Assembly: GCA_964019055.1 (NCBI GenBank)
Contig: OZ025206.1
Coordinates: 4,092,617 to 4,156,616, forward strand
Length of the DNA: 64,000 nt
Reading direction: 5' to 3'
Source: Anthopleura xanthogrammica
Taxonomy: Eukaryota > Cnidaria > Anthozoa > Actiniaria > Actiniidae
Part shown: piece by piece, positions 60,786-64,000 of the stretch
Layout: every line of letters starts with the position of its first letter
How positions within the stretch are numbered: position 1 is the first letter of the stretch
The notes under the pieces: model-generated
Databases searched by the model: none
The model's input: only the letters and a program-made list of their open reading frames with translations
What the model was told of the DNA's origin: nothing
Program-made: the position numbers and the translations under genes

Positions 60786-63700
60786 GATGATTCCATTCTC
60801 TTATCAGGCACCATTCCAAGCCTTCAGGGTTCCATCCTATCCCCTGCCATTAGGGTTACATACCATCAGGGATCCATGCTATACCATGCTATCAGGGTCC
60901 CATGCCATCAGGGATCCATGCTATACCATGCCATCAGGGATCCATGCTATACCATTCCATCAGGGATCCATGCTATCAGGGTCCCATGCCATCAGGGATC
61001 CATGCTATACCATGCCATCAGGGATCCATGCTATACCATGCCATCAGGGATCCATGCTATACAATGCCATCAGGGATCCATGCTATACCATGCCATCAGG
61101 GATCCATCCCATCCCATGCCATCAGGGATCCATCCCATCCCATGCCATCAGGGATCCATCCCATCCCATGCCATCAGGGATCCATGCTATATCATGCCAT
61201 CAAGGATTCATCCCATCCCATGCCATCAGGGATCCATGCTATACCATGCCATCAGGAATCCATGCTATCGGGGTCCCATGCCATCAGGGATCAATCCCAT
61301 CCCATGCCATCAGAGATCCATGCTATACAATGCCATCAGGTATCCATGCTATACCATGCCATCAGGGATCCATGCTATGCAATGCCATCAGGTATCCATG
61401 CTATACCATGCCATCAGGGATCAATCCCATCCCATGCCATCAGGGATCCATGCTATACCATGCCATCAGGGATCCATCCCATACCATGCCATCCGGGATC
61501 CATGCTATACCATGCCATCAGGGATCCATGCTATACCATGCCATCAGGGATCCATGCTATCAGGGTCCCATGCCATCAGGAATCCATCCCATACCATGCC
61601 ATCAGAGATCCATGCTATACCATGCCATCAGGGGTCCATCCCATGTCATGCCATCAGGGATCCATGCTATACAATGCCATCAGGTATCCATGCTATACCA
61701 TGCCATCAGGGATTCATCCCATCCCATGCCATCAGGGATCCATGCTATACCATGCCATCAGGGATCCATCCCATACCATGCCATCAGGGATCCATGCTAT
61801 ACCATGCCATCAGGGATCCATCCCATACCATGCCATCAGGGATCCATGCTATACCATGCCATCAGGTATCCATGCTATACCATTCCATCAGGGATTCATC
61901 CCATGCCATGCCATCAGGGAGCCATGCTATACCATGCCATCAGGGATCCATGCTATACCATGTCATCAGGGATCCATGCTATACCATGCCATCAGGGATC
62001 CATGCTATACCATGCCATCAGGGATCCATGCTATACCATGCCATCAGGGATCCATCCCATCCCATGCCATCAGGGATCCATGCTATACCATGCCATCAGG
62101 GATCCATCCTATGCCATGCCATCAGGGATCCATCCCATGCCATGCCATCAGGGATCCATCCCATACCATGCCATCAGGGATCCATCCCATGCCATGCCAT
62201 CAGGGATCGATGCTATACCATGCCATCAGGGATCCATGCTATACCATGCCATCAGGGATCCATGCTATCAGGGTCCCATGCCATCAGGAATCCATCCCAT
62301 ACCATGCCATCAGAGATCCATGCTATACCATGCCATCAGGGGTCCATCCCATGTCATGCCATCAGGGATCCATGCTATACAATGCCATCAGGTATCCATG
62401 CTATACCATGCCATCAGGGATTCATCCCATCCCATGCCATCAGGGATCCATGCTATACCATGCCATCAGGGATCCATCCCATACCATGCCATCAGGGATC
62501 CATGCTATACCATGCCATCAGGGATCCATCCCATACCATGCCATCAGGGATCCATGCTATACCATGCCATCAGGTATCCATGCTATACCATTCCATCAGG
62601 GATTCATCCCATGCCATGCCATCAGGGAGCCATGCTATACCATGCCATCAGGGATCCATGCTATACCATGTCATCAGGGATCCATGCTATACCATGCCAT
62701 CAGGGATCCATGCTATACTATGCCATCAGGGATCCATGCTATACCATGCCATCAGGGATCCATCCCATCCCATGCCATCAGGGATCCATGCTATACCATG
62801 CCATCAGGGATCCATCCTATGCCATGCCATCAGGGATCCATCCCATGCCATGCCATCAGGGATCCATCCCATACCATGCCATCAGGGATCCATCCCATGC
62901 CATGCCATCAGGGATCGATGCTATACCATGCCATCAGGGATCCATGCTCCCATGCCATCAGCGATCCATGCTATCAGGGTCCCATGCCATCAGGGATCCA
63001 TGCTATACCATGCCATCAGGGATCCATCCCATACCATGCCATCAGGGATCCATGCTATACCATGCCATCAGGGATCCATCCCATACCATGCCATCAGGGA
63101 TCCATGCTATACCATGCCATCAGGTATCCATGCTATGCCATTCCATCAGGGATTCATCCCATGCCATGCCATCAGGGAGCCATGCTATACCATGCCATCA
63201 GGGATCCATGCTATACCATGTCATCAGGGATCCATGCTATACCATGCCATCAGGGATCCATGCTATACCATGCCATCAGGGATCCATGCTATACCATGCC
63301 ATCAGGGATCCATCCCATCCCATGCCATCAGGGATCCATGCTATACAATGCCATCAGGGATCCATGCTATACCATGCCATCAGGGATCCATCCCATACCA
63401 TGCCATCAGGGATCCATCCCATCCCATGCCATCAGGGATCCATGCTATACCATGCCATCAGGGATCCATCCCATCTCATGCCATCAGGGATCCATGCTAT
63501 ACCATGCCATCAGGGGTCCATCCCATGTCATGCCATCAGGGATCCATGCTATACAATGCCATCAGGGATCCATCCCATACCATGCCATCAGGGATCCATG
63601 TTATACCATGGCATCAGGGATCCATGCTATACAATGCCATCAGGTATCCATGCTATACCATGCCATCAGGGATCCATCCCATCCCATGCCATCAGGGATC

Positions 63701-64000
63701 CATGCTATACCATGCCATCAGGGATCCATCCCATACCATGTTATCAGGGATCCATACTATACCATGCCATCAGGGATCCATGCTATACCATGCCATCACG
63801 GTCCATTACCATCAGGGACATATGCTATCCCATGCCATCCGGGATCCATGCTATACCATGCCATCAGGGATCCATGCTATACCATGCCATCAGGGATCCA
63901 TGCTATCAGGGTCCCATGCCATCAGGAATCCATCCCATACCATGCCATCAGAGATCCATGCTATACCATGCCATCAGGGGTCCATCCCATGTCATGCCAT
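60786..64000. repeat. 26-bp minisatellite, more than 120 copies, continues past the window
   Basis: The basic unit is CCATGCCATCAGGGATCC plus ATGCTATA or a variant (ATCCCATC, ATCCCATA). GGATCC occurs in most units. Shortened units with a CTATCAGGGTCCC junction recur at 61561, 62269 and 62975, marking a higher-order repeat of about 706-708 bp. The unit is not a multiple of three and has no long open frame. Confidence 0.97.

Noticed and set aside
60786..64000. CRISPR-like array
   Set aside because: The 26-bp units are contiguous with no unique spacers and the genome is eukaryotic; this is a minisatellite.

Overview
The window is eukaryotic. Every recognisable gene but two is split by GT-AG introns, the introns and spacers are AT-rich, and they are full of small foldback elements, tRNA-derived SINEs and long pure microsatellites. 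The gene set (WDR75, OVCA2, a phosphonatase-like HAD enzyme, fibroblast growth factors and lysosomal alpha-mannosidase) with this repeat landscape points to an anthozoan cnidarian, most likely a stony coral. That placement is inference; no species-diagnostic marker is present.

Layout: 150-8072 (-) is the N-terminal two thirds of WDR75, a nucleolar small-subunit processome protein, in 16 exons that run off the left edge. 8993-13526 (-) is OVCA2, a small serine hydrolase in 10 exons, one only 13 nt long. It is divergent from the intronless HAD gene at 13831-14550 (+), about 300 bp away. 15838-16890 (-) is a single-exon orphan ORF. From 18.4 to 27.6 kb lies a large inverted repeat. Each arm carries a complete FGF gene, FGF-A (-) and FGF-B (+), transcribed away from each other. 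Two more complete FGF genes in tandem, FGF-C (28524-30615, -) and FGF-D (35574-38087, -), follow, separated by trinucleotide repeats and a long-TIR element. From 38 to 42.6 kb I see no host gene, only a LINE fragment, one MITE and a SINE. A lysosomal alpha-mannosidase gene occupies 48577-56146 (+, 4 exons, 1025 aa). Its first exon, which carries most of the catalytic pocket, is duplicated upstream at 44016-44969 with an open frame and an intact splice donor. A dead LINE lies between the two copies. At 58957-59842 (+) the first two coding exons of a fifth gene, FGF-E, appear. Its next intron contains more than 3.2 kb of a 26-bp minisatellite that runs off the right edge.

The five FGF genes share one architecture: a 9-15 nt exon holding the start codon, then a signal-peptide/core exon. 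In the four complete genes a middle core exon and a last exon follow, with identical intron phases. The main biology here is a locally duplicated secreted-ligand cluster built by inverted and tandem duplication, plus a duplicated catalytic first exon in a lysosomal glycosidase. All exon models were read by eye from splice signals and frame; none is checked against transcripts.
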